Assembly: GCA_029215795.1 (NCBI GenBank) | Contig: JARDYH010000003.1 | Location: forward strand, 10,876,001 to 10,940,000 | Length of the DNA: 64,000 nt | Direction of reading: 5' to 3' | From: Anniella stebbinsi | Lineage: Eukaryota > Chordata > Lepidosauria > Squamata > Anniellidae | Shown: one piece after another, positions 24,752 to 35,833 of the stretch | Position numbering within the stretch: position 1 is the stretch's first letter | Layout: every line of letters begins with the position of its first letter | The notes under the pieces: generated by a model | Told to the model about the DNA's origin: nothing | The model's input: only the letters and a program-made list of their open reading frames with translations | Databases searched by the model: none | Position numbers and translations under genes: made by a program

Positions 24752-24870
24752 TAAAGTGAAAAGTGTCTGACTAAGACTGGGTTCAAAACCTAACTCGGCC
24801 ACAAAACTCACTGACTCCCTCTGCCCAACTTGCCTCAAAGGATGCTAGTACAGATAACACAATGGGTGAA
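24752..24870 (+). mobile_element. MIR-like SINE fragment
   Basis: Contains 'GACTGGGTTCAAAACCTAAC', 'GGCCACAAAACTCACTGACT' and a decayed 'CTTGCCTCAAAGGATGCTAG'. It lies immediately upstream of a tRNA-Ala-type SINE. Confidence 0.6.
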
Positions 24871-24880
24871 ACAGTGGTGG

Positions 24881-25080
24881 GGAGGGCAATAGCTCAGTGT
24901 TATAAAGCCCCTGCTTTACATGCAGAAGGTCCCAGGTTTGATCCCCAGCCTCTCCGGATAGGGCGAGGAAAGGAATCATGCCTGAAACCCAGAAGAGCAG
25001 CTGCCAGTTAGTATCGACAATACAGGGCTAGATGGACCAATGGTCTGACTCAGTATAAGGCAGCTTCCAGTGTTCCTATG
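24881..25080 (+). mobile_element. tRNA-Ala-derived SINE, full length
   Basis: The A box 'AATAGCTCAGTGTTATAAAG', the arm 'CTGCTTTACATGCAGAAGGT' and the B box 'CCAGGTTTGATCCCCAGCCT' are followed by a body ending 'CAGTATAAGGCAGCTTCCAG'. It is the longest copy in the window. The 'TGGACCAATGGTCTGACTCA' block in the body is shared with the copy at 37.5 kb. Confidence 0.85.
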
Positions 25081-25082
25081 TA

Positions 25083-25175
25083 TGCCGGCCTTCCCCAAAA
25101 ATAGGGCCACAGGAATGCTGGGATTTGCAATCCAACACATCTGGAGGGCAACAGGTTAGGGAAGATTGATGAATA
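25083..25175 (+). repeat. Fold-back repeat, 'CCTCCAGATG' family, right arm mainly
   Basis: 'GGCCTTCCCCAAAAATAGGG' and then 'CAATCCAACACATCTGGAGG' and 'GCAACAGGTTAGGGAAGATT' give both ends of the family with a shortened middle. Confidence 0.65.
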
Positions 25176-26589
25176 CCATCCTAAACCCAAAGGAAGATGA
25201 AATAAAAGTGAGTTGAGGACAAAAAATTTAACTAAATGTTTTAACATTTACAGTCTGTTTACCCTTCAGATATGAATTTTTAAAAAGAAAAAGCAGTACA
25301 TTTAATGACTAAAGCTAGAGGGTAGCATTTATATTTAACATATTAAATTACGGACTATATAAGTGTGGTGTATAGCATTGCTTTAAGACTTGCAATAAAA
25401 AGCAACTATTTTTAAAATTAGGTCACCTCCAACTGTTTAAAAAGTATGCATGCCATTTTAACATGGCACATTCATATGTACAGGGAAGAAGTGCTGTCAG
25501 GGGCTTCTAACTGTCTCAAAAGCCATTACTGCAAAACTATACACAACAACGCGTACCGTCACTACTCAGGCATTTGTTTCTCCACATGATGTTAATTGCA
25601 TCGACAGGAAATAGGGATGAATGCACTAGCTCTGCCCCCTCGCCGCCACAAGTTGGAGGGTGACCATTTGCAGCAGGGATCTTGCTTCTTTCGTGTAGGC
25701 CAATCACAATTATTTAAAACCCAGGGGGTGGTGACAGGGGGATGGAGCTAGTGCGCCCTACTTCCCCATGCAATGTTTATCATATGGACACACAAGTGCT
25801 TGAATAGGGCTATCGATGTACAAAAATAATCTATGCCTCCATGAAAGGAAAACAGACACACACACACACAGAATATAGTACATAGCCAAGGCAGGCTTAA
25901 AAACACTGCTACGAGTTCTTCTTTTTAGTTCGTCTTTCAAGAAAGCCCAACACAGCTCAGCTCTTCAAGTAGTAAAAAATGCCCTGGAGCTCAACTGTCA
26001 GATGTTGATCTCTGTAGTGTGGACATAACATCTGTTTGCAATCTAGAATCTGTCTGTTTGCTCCTCAATAAGGAGAATCTATTTAACGACAAGGCTGTCT
26101 GAACTATGTGTTATATAAATTGAGGGGGAGTCACAAGTTAGGAAGGAAAATCAGGCTTTCCCAGTTGTGCACTGAGGCACCAGCAGACAAGAGTCCCTTT
26201 TCCACCTGATGCTTTTTCCCTGCAAATTTCCCCCCAACTTTCTGATTTTCTCCCTCCTGCCAGGCACAAAAAGAGATGTGATCTCAGCTGAGGAAAAGTG
26301 TTCTGGGAGCACATTAGCATGAGAGAATTGGTGGGCATAAAAGAATTAAGCCATGCACCTTCCTGCCAAAGGACTCTCCCCTATGACTGCTCCCTCAGCA
26401 AACGCAAGTTTGGAAACCTAATTCTTTTACAGAAGAAAATCAGCTTAACACTGAATTCATGTGATTAACTTTAATTAAATAGGATTAAAATTGCCCTGTA
26501 ATTTACTGGAAGGGCAGACTGTCTACAAGCAGAGTCTCCAGAACTCACGTAGGGCCCCTCATTCCATAAGATTCATAGATGCACCAGCT
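25176..26589. other. No recognisable gene
   Basis: Unclassified. A short CA run lies near 25856-25870. Confidence 0.4.
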
Positions 26590-27100
26590 TCTTTAAGAAC
26601 ATAAGAGCAGTTTGGCTGGATCACACCAAAAGGCTATTTAGCCCAGTATTCCATTCCCAGATGCCTAAAGGAAACTCACACATGGGCACAATTTAGCACC
26701 ATCCTGCTCATGTTCCTCTGCAAGTGGCATTCAGAAGCATACTTTCTCCAATACTGGAGATAATATATAACCATGATGCCAATAACCATTGATAGCCTTA
26801 TCCTCCATGAATTGGTTTAATTCCCTTTTAAAGCCATCCAAGATGGCAGCCATCACTACATCCTGTGGTAATGAACTCCATAGTTTGACTATACACTCGT
26901 TGATGATGTACTTCCTCCTCCCCTGTTGTTGCTCTCCAGTGAGTGGCAATTGCCGGATATATTGCCTCTGAACATGGAGGGAGTAGCCGTTTAAGTTAGT
27001 TGCCATCACCAGAACTTGTGGTAGTGAAATCCAAAGTTTGACTATGCACTGTGTGAAGAGACACTTCCTTTTAGCTTCAATGATTCTACTGATTTCTAGT
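26590..27100 (-). mobile_element. CR1-like LINE 3' region, with a partial duplication
   Basis: The inverse of a common squamate LINE tail: 'AAGAACATAAGAGCAGTTTG', 'GATAGCCTTATCCTCCATGA', 'AAGCCATCCAAGATGGCAGC' and 'CATCACTACATCCTGTGGTA'. The block 'GCCATCAC...TGTGGTA.TGAA.TCCA.AGTTTGACTAT' occurs twice (26848 and 27003), so the end was duplicated or two copies were joined. Confidence 0.7.
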
Positions 27101-27104
27101 ATTA

Positions 27105-27470
27105 TTTGTGAATAGAATGATGAGTTAACTCTGGGTTGTTTAACTCACAAACAACCCAGAGTTCTGAGTTTTCAAGTTACAAAACCAATTACCTAGGGAG
27201 GTTGTGGGCTCTCCCACATTAGAAGCATTCAAGAGGCAGCTGGACAACCATCTGTCAGGTATGCTTTGAGGCAGATTCCTGCATTGAGAAGGGGTTGGAC
27301 TCGATGGCCTTATAGGCCCCTTCCAACTCTACTATTCTATGAATCTATGAACTTCCTGAGTGGTGAATTAAAAGTGGAAATGATGAGTGTGCGGCTCATG
27401 TGCTTCACTCATTTCTGCAGTTCCTGGGTTAAACACCCAGGAATTACCGCTGTGATGTGCAAAACAGGTC
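27105..27470 (+). mobile_element. Non-autonomous DNA element split by a CR1 insertion
   Basis: The left part (27105-27182) has 'TTAACTCTGGGTTGTTTAAC' and its inverse. The right part (27353-27470) has 'CTCATGTGCTTCACTCATTT' and 'CCGCTGTGATGTGCAAAACA', both shared with 7.32-7.69 kb. The CR1 tail lies between the two halves. Confidence 0.6.
27183..27352 (+). mobile_element. CR1 LINE 3' end with ATTCTATGA-type tail
   Basis: In plus orientation: 'GTTGTGGGCTCTCCCACATT', 'GGACTCGATGGCCTTATAGG', 'CTTCCAACTCTACTATTCTA' and a terminal 'TGAATCTATGA'. The tandem octamer-like end is diagnostic of CR1. The 5' side is truncated, as is usual. The interrupted host repeat implies that the CR1 is the younger of the two. 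Confidence 0.85.
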
Positions 27471-28511
27471 ACTCTCTCCTAATCATAGCCCCTTCCAGTC
27501 TGCAATATGGAGACAATGAAAAGCTTTTGCATTGCAATCTGCATTAGCTAGGCTAATCGTTAAATGTTGTACCCTAAGTAAGAATTAAGTTAGAAAGAGC
27601 AGGAACATTCCTTGTTGTTAAATTGCGGGGGAAGGGGTGCAATCCCCATTACATTAAAATCTGGGATTTCTCAATTGATTTCTATGGGATTCTTCCCTGG
27701 GGATGTTTTAAAATAGCTTCTAAGTGTAAACTAGGAAATGATGTATCCAGACAGTGAGATTTCCTCCCATCACCACCCAAAACATTTATATCTGTCTTCT
27801 TCCATCCTTTTTTGCTACTTCCTCTGAGAGGAGGAAAGGGAAAGACATGGAGTAAAAAAAATGGAGAAAGAGTTAGACATGTGACTTACCTTCCACTTTG
27901 CATAGGATTGTGTTGTTAGTGCCCGTCTTCCATCTGAATTTCCCTCCCCCGCTTCCCTTTTCGGTACTGACCATGGTAACATTACCTGTCCATCGAAGAG
28001 AACTCTAACCCCAATTAAGATTTAAACCAGAGTTTAAGCCAGCTTGGAGGAAAATACTCACAAAACCATTTCAAAGGATTACCAGTAACTGAGGCTGCTG
28101 AATCCACTCATTAGAACCACGGAGGAAGGACACACATCAACCCTGTCCACTGAAGCGGGCATCGTGTTTAATATCCGAGGATCACATATATTAGTTTTGC
28201 CATCTTGAGTTGAACTTTCATCTATTTCATCTATTATGCGTTCCTCAAAACCTGCAGGCCCAGCCAGTTCAGTTCTCATATCGGCAAAAATTACAGCCTA
28301 TGCAACTCATCTCTAAAAGAGTCATGTCAGTTTTGCCTGGCAGCAAATTAAATAAGCTGCTCTCTCTGCTCTGGAGAAAACAACTGTCTGTCCGAGCCTG
28401 AGAAGAGAATTGTGCTGACAGCCTCACTCCCTTCATCTCTCACTTACAATCAACTATCTGCAAGACAAAATTTAACAAACAAAAACACCCGGTTTGGGGT
28501 ATGGAGGGCAC

Positions 28512-28562
<51 letters not shown>

Positions 28563-28975
28563 GCAGTTGAACCCTGCTCAGCTGTACACATTGATGAAGG
28601 CAAGCCACCTCCCCGGTTGCAATGCCCAAGAGCGTAAGGCAACTTTAGTATATCAATCTGTAAATTTGTTATTAAGACAACAGCAGAGCTAGCAATAGCG
28701 CAGTTATTTGTTGGCCCACACAACTGCCAAAGAAAGAAACAGAGGATTTTTCAGGAATTTTTGTGGCCCTCAAGAACATACACCTTTTCTTTATTGACTA
28801 GAAGCCTGCATCGAAGTAAATGGCTGGTTCAAGTCAATGAGTGAAATTCATCCTCTCAGTCTCTTTACGACAGTGACCACAAAATGCTGCTGCAGCAGCA
28901 GAAGCCATAATTGGCAATCCTGACTAGGTAGGATGGGAGCTGTAGTCCACAGGAAAGGGCACCAGGACTCCCAGC
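27471..28975. other. No recognisable gene
   Basis: Unclassified sequence with only chance frames, apart from the GA microsatellite listed below. Confidence 0.4.
28514..28559 (+). repeat. (GA)n microsatellite
   Basis: About 23 GA units without a visible interruption. Confidence 0.95.
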
Positions 28976-29022
28976 TGTTGTTGTTGTTGTTGCTGCTGTT
29001 GAAGAAGAAGAAGAAGAAGAAG
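28976..29022 (+). repeat. Compound (TTG)n(GAA)n microsatellite
   Basis: About eight TTG/CTG units pass directly into about seven GAA units. Confidence 0.9.
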
Positions 29023-29136
29023 ACTCCCTCCCACCATAAATTATACTGCTAACATGAAAAAAGTATTTATTCATTCATTCATTACATTTATATCCCACAT
29101 TTCCTCCTACAAGCCCAAAACAGCATGCATAATCCA

Positions 29137-29187
29137 TCTCCTCCTCCTCCTCCTCCTCCTCCTCATAATAATAATAATAATAATATA
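29137..29187 (+). repeat. Compound (CTC)n(ATA)n microsatellite at an L2 end
   Basis: Nine CTC units are followed by about seven ATA units, then the L2 copy begins. LINE 3' ends often carry such AT-rich simple tails; the L2 lies on the minus strand with its 3' end here. Confidence 0.9.
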
Positions 29188-29189
29188 TT

Positions 29190-30546
29190 TATGTATTTAT
29201 TACCCGCCTCTCCCTCTGGATCGAGGCAGGGAACAACATAAAATACACAAAATTGATTAAAAGCACATAAAACCAATACATCATTAAAATACCAATAAAG
29301 CATCAATAAAAACACTTAAAATTCATCTGGGTAGGCCTGCCAGAAGCGATTAGTCTTTATAGCTCTTTTAAATTCTTGAAGACTGGTGAGTTGGCGGATC
29401 TCTCCCGGCAGGTCATTCCACAATCTGGGAGCAGAAGAAGAAAAGGTCCTCTGGGTAACAGTTGTCAGCCTAGTTTTTGTTAACTGTAGTAAATTCTTCC
29501 CAGAGGACCTAAGCATGTGGGGCGGATTGTATGGGAGAAGGCAATCCCATAGGTAACCTGGACCCAAACCATGTAGGGCTTTAAAGGTAATAACCAACAC
29601 TTTGTACTTCGCCCGGAAACTAACTGGCAGCCAGTGGAGAGATTTCTAAGCTGGTGTGATATGGTCACCCCTAGGTGTACCAGTGACCAACCTGGCTGCC
29701 ATATTTTGAACTAGTTGAAGTTTCCGGACTAGGCACAGAGGTAGCCCTATGTACAGCGCATTGCAGAAGTCAAGCCTCGAAGTTACCAGCGCATGCACTA
29801 CTGACTTTAGATCTTCCAACTCTAGGAAGGGGCGCAGCTGGCGTATCAGCCGAAGCTGATAGTAGGCACTCCTGGCCATCGCATCTATCTGAGCTGTCAT
29901 TTGGAGCGACGGATCCAGGAGCACCCCCAAGCTGCGAACACAGCCTTTCAGGGGGAGTGTAACCCCATCCGGAACTGGTTGACACACCTCCAAACCGAAG
30001 TTGGGGCCCTTGACAGTAAACATCTCCGTCTTCTCTGGATTCAGCTTCAGTTTGTTTTTCCTCATCCAGCCCATTACCGCCTCCAAGCATTCATTCAGAG
30101 GAGACACACTATCCTTAGCTGACGCTGTTGTCAAAGGCATAGAGAAATATATTTGGGTGTCATCAGCGAACTCATAGCACCCGGCCCCATGCGTCCGGAT
30201 GGTCTCTCCCAGAGGTTTCATGTAGATGTTAAACAGCATTGGGGATAGGATGGCGCCTTGTGGTACACCACATAGCAGCTCCTTCTTTGAGGAGCAACTA
30301 TCCCCAAGCATCACCATCTGGAACCTGCCCGAGAGGTAGGACCTGAACCACTGAAGCACAGTGCCCCCGAGTCCCAATCACCTCAGGCGTTCCAGAAGGA
30401 TACCATGGTCAATGGTATCGAAAGCCTCTGAGAGGTCCAGAAGTACCAGCAGAGACACACTCCCCCTGTCAATACTCAAGCGTAGATCATCCACTAAGGC
30501 AACCATAGCAGTCTCAACTCCATATCCTGCCCTGAAACCGGTTTGA
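29190..30546 (-). mobile_element. L2 LINE, 5'-truncated, RT with two in-frame stops
   Basis: This is the 3' part of an L2-clade non-LTR retrotransposon. The element would encode a reverse transcriptase that copies its RNA at a nicked target. From high to low coordinates the minus strand encodes: the start of the palm ('DLSEAFDTIDHGILLERL', with an in-frame TGA just before 30377); a 243-codon open stretch (29646-30377) with VPQGAILSPMLF, the catalytic FADDTQIY and the CNALYIGLP block; a second in-frame stop at 29646; and then a 94-codon stretch (29316-29600) with the L2 C-terminus 'FSSSAPRLWNDLPGEIR'. Endonuclease and the RT 5' part are missing. All parts are in one frame, so damage is light: two nonsense changes and no frameshift seen. 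It abuts a SINE at about 30545. Confidence 0.88.
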
Positions 30547-30692
30547 AATGGGTCATTTTATCCTCACAACAAATCTGTGAGGTAGTTTAGGCCGAGAGTC
30601 AGTGATGGGCCCAAAGCTTCATAACTGAGTGGGGACTAGAACCTGGATCTCCCACTCCAACTCTCTAACCACTACACCACCTTGGCTCTTGG
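30545..30692 (-). mobile_element. MIR-like SINE
   Basis: The inverse carries a complete tRNA-like head at the high-coordinate end ('TAACCACTACACCACCTTGG' is the complement of the A box region), the B box region 'GAACCTGGATCTCCCACTCC', and the body 'CTGTGAGGTAGTTTAGGCCG'. It lies directly at the 5' truncation point of the L2 copy. Confidence 0.8.
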
Positions 30693-30710
30693 GGTAACCA
30701 GGAGTATTTT

Positions 30711-30731
30711 GTGTGTGTGTGTGTGTGTGTG
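30711..30731 (+). repeat. (GT)n microsatellite
   Basis: About 10 GT units. Confidence 0.95.
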
Positions 30732-32454
30732 ATTCTCAGAATTATTTTTATTCTTAGTATTTTGCATCAGGCTCTGGCTGGTGAATCTCAGGGTTCTAGT
30801 AAACAAACACAGCTGCTATCGCAATCCTTAAATCTGCCCACCACTGGTGTAAGGAAAGCATCTAGGCACCTAAGGGTTGTACCATCACTTCAGTCATCAT
30901 TGTCATGAAGTTTAGGGTCAACCTGAGCATAAATGATTATACTACTTCAGATACGCAGAAGATGCAATCAATGACAACCTGTATACAAAGAATGGAATAA
31001 TTAGAAGAACAAGTAAGTTGGTTTCCAAAACAGAACTCATGAGGACAAAAAAACTGCAACCTTCATCATTGCATCTTGCAAACACAATAAATGCAAGAAT
31101 ACTTATTGGAAAGCCTCCCTCATTGTGTCTATGTATGTCACAGAGGGGGAACAAAGAGGTCAATGAAACAGAAGAAGCATGATTGGATTATTTCATCTTT
31201 GCCAAGAGAAACCCATTTCAGAGTTACTCTACTTTACATGAGCTATGGAACATTTCCTATTACCTAGCCACTGGAAGAATACCAAAATACTCTATTTTCA
31301 CAAATACGTTAGGTGTACAGACACATGCTTCAGGAAAACATATACATGAACATCACACATTACTGGGTTCAGGCAGAGACATTTGTTCAGAAAAGTTTAA
31401 TGGCTTCTTGTGTAGTAATTAATGCTTTCAAAGTAATTAGGTGAATCATTGCATGTCCTCACCTATGCATTGTCACAGACTACCATAAAAGAACCCCTTA
31501 ACATGTTTGAAAAGAGTTAGGACTGAAATATTTAATCAGATTCATAGGTAGATTAAATCAGTGGAGTACACATTAAGTTTTAGATTATTTGGGCTCTTCT
31601 GTGTTATTTGAAAAGGGAATGAAAAAATAAAGATGACCTTTCTTTCTAATAATGAGGCACAGATTTTGTTTTATTAAATTTCAAGTTCTTACATACTTCT
31701 TTCTCTCTGTCTTAAAAAAAGAAACTTCTATTAAAGTGCTGATAATATGCAAATTTATTTAAACAGAATTGATTACACTGTTTACCTAATCAATCAGGTA
31801 AAAATGATATAATCAGTTGACAGCTCTAAAGTTTTCAGATCTAGTGAAGCTAAAGTACCAGTGAAGAGCAGGAAAACAGGACTGGAAGAAAGCATTTCAT
31901 AAATACTAGGTTAGATTTGGGCACCCATTTCATTCCATTAATTTTTTTCATCACAGTTCAAAGGTGAAACTTGGTCCAATATATCTGATTTGAGCTAGTG
32001 GCTATTCCCTTTTTTCATTAGAGCATGGAGTTATTGGGAGGAGGGGGTCTTTCCGTTTCTGCCTCCAATTAGAAAACCCTGAGAGCAGCTAAGCATTACT
32101 AATAGATTTAAACACACAGAGTGGGAAAGAGAGAGGAGCAAAAGAACTCTGCCTTGTCCGACTACCGGCCACGTAAAAGATAAAAGTGAAGAGGCCAGGT
32201 AAGCCTCCCTAGGGAGGGAGCTACAAAAAACGGGCAACCACCTAAAAAGAGAAGGCCTTGTCTCTTACAACCATCCTAAGATTCCACAGGCCAACAAAGT
32301 ACACAAGAGGAAGCCTTTGAAGATAACCTCAGCAACCAGGCAGGTTGGGGCTCTGCTCCAAACCATTTAGGGCTCTAAATTCCTGCACAATGGCCAGGAT
32401 TCCAAAGGGCCTCTTCAGACATGCTCAAAGGCTCAAGTGTATCCAGTCATAAGA
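30732..32454. other. No recognisable gene
   Basis: Unclassified AT-rich DNA with no family that I recognise. Confidence 0.4.
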
Positions 32455-32905
32455 ACATAAGAAAAGCCATGCTGGATCAGACAGGAAGCCTATCTACACA
32501 CGCAGGATAAAAAAAAACACTTTGAAAACATTTTGAAAAATGTATATGGAGTGTGTCCTGGGCCCCAACAGTTCTCAAAACTGATATAAACTGTTTTAAA
32601 CCATTTTAAAGCAGTAATGTAGATAGGCTGACAGTTTTGAGAACTGTTGGGGCCCAGAACACACTCCATAGACAGTTTTCAAAACGTTTTCAAAGTGTTT
32701 TATCCTGCGTGTGTAGATCGGCTCCAAGAGTCCACCTAGTGCAGCACTGTTCACACAATGGCCAACCAGCTGCTGACTCGGGTCCCACAAACGACATAGT
32801 GCAACAGCACCCTCCCACCCATGATCCCCAGCAAATGATGTATATAGGCTTCATGCCTCTGATACTGGATTATTTGTCAGTGAGATTATTTGCATTTACT
32901 TTGGA
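32455..32905 (-). mobile_element. CR1-like LINE 3' end, split by a palindromic insertion
   Basis: The left part (32449-32489: 'AAGAACATAAGAAAAGCCAT', 'GCTGGATCAGACAGGAAGCC') continues at 32722 with 'CACCTAGTGCAGCACTGTTC', 'ACAATGGCCAACCAGCTGCT' and 'ATGCCTCTGATACTGGA'. This is the same tail family as at 26.6 kb. About 230 bp of fold-back sequence lies between. Confidence 0.65.
32489..32722. mobile_element. Palindromic fold-back element inside CR1
   Basis: The left arm 'TCTACACACGCAGGATAAAA ... CCCCAACAGTTCTCAAAACT' is mirrored by 'CAGTTTTGAGAACTGTTGGG ... TTTATCCTGCGTGTGTAGA'. The arms are about 88 bp each, pair nearly perfectly at both ends, and enclose a loop of about 50 bp (centre near 32605). 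There is no ORF and no clear target-site duplication. Because it interrupts a CR1 copy it was inserted after that copy. Confidence 0.75.
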
Positions 32906-33049
32906 ATGACAGGCACCATCCCTATACCATAAACGACTTTTGAAGCTCCTCAGTTGCAAGGAGAGGTGCATCATACAGAAGCAGAAGAGAGGGCTGCTGT
33001 TTGAGGAACACAAGACCAAAGCTCCCTTGAGCTCTCAGAAAATAAATTG

Positions 33050-33140
33050 TGTGGAACTTTGGATCCAGACCTCTTGTTGCAAGAGTGGAACAAGCTGCCT
33101 AGCAACGCCTTCCCTCAAGGAGTCAAAGAGGAAACTGGGA
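33050..33140 (+). mobile_element. Possible CR1 C-terminal / 3' fragment
   Basis: Plus-strand text 'GAGTGGAACAAGCTGCCTAG' and 'CCCTCAAGGAGTCAAAGAGG' resembles the LINE C-terminal segment 'W.N.LP....SL..FK..L'. Too short to be sure. Confidence 0.4.
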
Positions 33141-33815
33141 AAGGATCCTTTGGTACAGGGGTAGGGAGGGAGGCACAGTTTTTGTCATTTTAGAGGCATG
33201 GGGCTAAGTAATGATTATCCTTAATATGCCATCTTCTTGTTAATGCATTTGCCTGAGATGCAAGTGGTGGGAGCTTTTTTTTCCAAAACACACAGCTTGT
33301 ATTATACAAATACAACCACACAACACAACGTATCTACACACACAAAGCGAGTTGGGTTGCTTCTTATGAGCAAGAACTAGAACAGGGTAGGCGGGGGACA
33401 TGTAACACTTTAAAAAAAATACCCAGAAACTTTAAAAATAAACACCATCAAAATATTTTCATATTATCTTCTGTAACTACTTACATTCATCTCTCATTGT
33501 AATATACTGAGATTCTTAACCACACCATTTATTATCTTCTTTTTTCCCTTTTACTGATAAAAACTAACAAGATTGACTCATTCCACACAATATAGTCTTG
33601 ACATGCCATCCGCCCAAGGTTATATTCAATTACAGCTCTGAGAGTAATATTGAATCTCTAAGCAACATTCACAAGTTGGGCTACAAGCATTTTTCTTTCA
33701 TTTTTGGTAGCATTCCTTTGGAAATAATATGTCATGCTTTCTAGAACAGTCAGAAAGTATTCTGAGATATACAGTAGCACATAGGACATGGTACAGCTAA
33801 AGTTAAGCATTTAAT
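33141..33815. other. No recognisable gene
   Basis: Unclassified AT-rich DNA. Confidence 0.45.
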
Positions 33816-33905
33816 AGTGCAATCTACACATTATCTGCTCAGTATTAAGCCCCCTTGAGTTCAACGGAGCTTATTTCCAAGTAAGCAAATGTAAGATTTC
33901 AGCCT
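33816..33905. mobile_element. Short palindromic MITE, 'TAAGTCCCATTGA' family
   Basis: 'GTGCAATCTACACATTATCT', 'AGTATTAAGCCCCCTTGAGT' and the inverse 'TTCAACGGAGCTTATTTCCA' are present. The copy is more diverged than the one at 22.2 kb. Confidence 0.65.
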
Positions 33906-34479
33906 GTCCCGTCCATTTCAATGGAGAAGAGTGGGGCACATTTTTAACTCTCCCAACGAAATTATTGGAACTTTAAAAACTGCTGAATCCTGGCTGAATT
34001 ATGACCATATTCTACATTCATAAAACAGCATAGGCAACTCAAAAACACTTTTAAGGCAAATTACTGACTGAATGGATTCTGACTAAGCAGAATAAGAGGT
34101 TTGAAGAGAAAGACAAGCAGAATTCACAGCAATTTTATTTCTTCTCTCAAGTGAGAAATGTCAACCTTTATTTTGATTCAGTGCAGGAGCAAGAGTAAAG
34201 AATAATCTCCACAGTCAATATTCCCACCTTCTACATCAACACATACAGAGGGTAAATTATGGGCAACACAGATGAACAACTCTGTATTCTGTAGTCATGT
34301 ATATAGGCCAAAACTACATATTACGTTCAAAGTAGAAGCTGATTGATGTCTCCAATGGAGAAAATATAGCCTTTCCATCATTATGACACCATAATGATGG
34401 AAAGAAACTGATCTTCAAAGTTTTCATCTTAAAATATTTAGTGTGTGCAGATAGGTTCATTTATCGTAAACAAGTCATT

Positions 34480-34572
34480 TAAGTCTGCAAATCTAGACAT
34501 ACTTGCTTAGAAATAAATTCCACTGAAACCAATGGGACTTTACTTCATGTAAAACTTGTATAGGATTAGGGT
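34480..34572. mobile_element. Short palindromic MITE, 'TAAGTCCCATTGA' family
   Basis: 'CTGCAAATCTAGACATACTT', 'AGAAATAAATTCCACTGAAA', then the inverse 'CAATGGGACTTTACTTCATG' and 'TATAGGATTAG'. Confidence 0.65.
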
Positions 34573-35496
34573 GAAAGTATTTGAAGTGAGGGAGGGGGCA
34601 ATGACCGTAGTTCAGTAACCCACTGAACATACACATAAGATCAATGTAAGGGGAGTATATGCCGTTGGCTTCATATTCTCAAGTAAAATTGCACTACAAT
34701 CCTAGATGAGTTTCTGTAAAGATTTCATGGTTACTTCTTTCCACCTGGAACCACACTGCTGAAATTCACACATTTACAAAATAATTACCTACGTATGTAG
34801 TCTTGAAAGTTGGCTGCCTTTTAAAAAACCAAAAGAGTATTTTACTAAACACTAAACTGTAGATGGAACCGGTACAGGTATTCTGTAAAGAACTCCACAA
34901 TTTAAAGCACATGCAATAGCAAGTGGAATTACATAAAAACAACTGAAGTAGTGTGATGGGATGAAGGTACTTTCTAGCAACATTTTCTTAGAATACCTAA
35001 TATTAAAGGTCTTGCTAAATATAACCTGCTTTTAAAAAAACACAAATGCACAGTGGCCTTTTTAAAGCTCTTATCCCCAAGAAGCATTGACATTTAGTCT
35101 CTCTTCCATGGATAGTATTCTAGTTATGAGATTATCTGCATGGTATTCTAGCATACTAGAGCTATTTTAACAAACACAGTTGCATAGATAGAAATTCTTT
35201 TAGCTGGGGGAGGGGAGACAGAAAAGAATATGTCCTTGCAATAAAGTGCCTACTACATAAATTCCATTTTCAGTTTTGGGAAGTGAACAGCATTCTCTTT
35301 AGGACCACGGCTGCTGATCATATTGAGTTCTCTTTGCTCACAGCAAGGCTGTAGCAGCTGAATGTCAGCGTCCAACATGCAAACTTGAAATAAAGACGGA
35401 ATAGGCTTGAGGCAGGCACTCAAGTGCCAATCCAAAAGACAGCACTCAGGCAAGAACAAATTACTAGAATCGTTAAGGATTAACATTTCAGGGCTT
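34573..35496. other. No recognisable gene
   Basis: Unclassified AT-rich DNA, unusually free of the window's common repeats. Confidence 0.4.
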
Positions 35497-35833
35497 CTCC
35501 TACCTGTCTTTGCGGTGTCTGTTCTACGTCGTGCAGGCGACACCAGCTCCTTCACAATCTGCAAGACTTGAATCATTGCTATTTAGCAAGATCAAAACCA
35601 CCAGCTGCTCTTCTGGAATGCCAACAGGTTTCATCCCTACAGATCATTACGTGTCTGCCTTCAAGTAAGTGGGAGCAAGAGCGATGCAGCAGCAACTCCG
35701 TTACCTTTCCGAGGCTACGCTTTGGGAGCCTGACAACTGTACAGCAGGGAGGTGATGGATTTAAAGTAGCTTCAGCACACTGATGCAAAAGCAGTGCCAG
35801 CTGGGCATCTCTTATTATATCTCTACACAGCAT
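35497..35833 (-). other. Weak candidate pair of host exons
   Basis: On the minus strand a frame from about 35833 runs through DAQLALLLHQCAEATL to ...PKRSLGK and meets a GT at 35704/35703 (AAAG|GTAACG). The next acceptor CTTGCAG| lies 146 bp on, at 35559, and is followed by IVKELVSPARRRTDTAKTG, which ends at CAG|GTAGG near 35492. Both junctions are phase-compatible and the putative codons are CpG-richer than the surroundings. I do not recognise the protein, the upstream acceptor is poor, and the intron would be short, so this may be chance. Confidence 0.18.

Noticed and set aside
28501..28723. Frames with Arg/Glu or Ser/Leu runs
   Set aside because: Translation of the GA microsatellite at 28514-28559.
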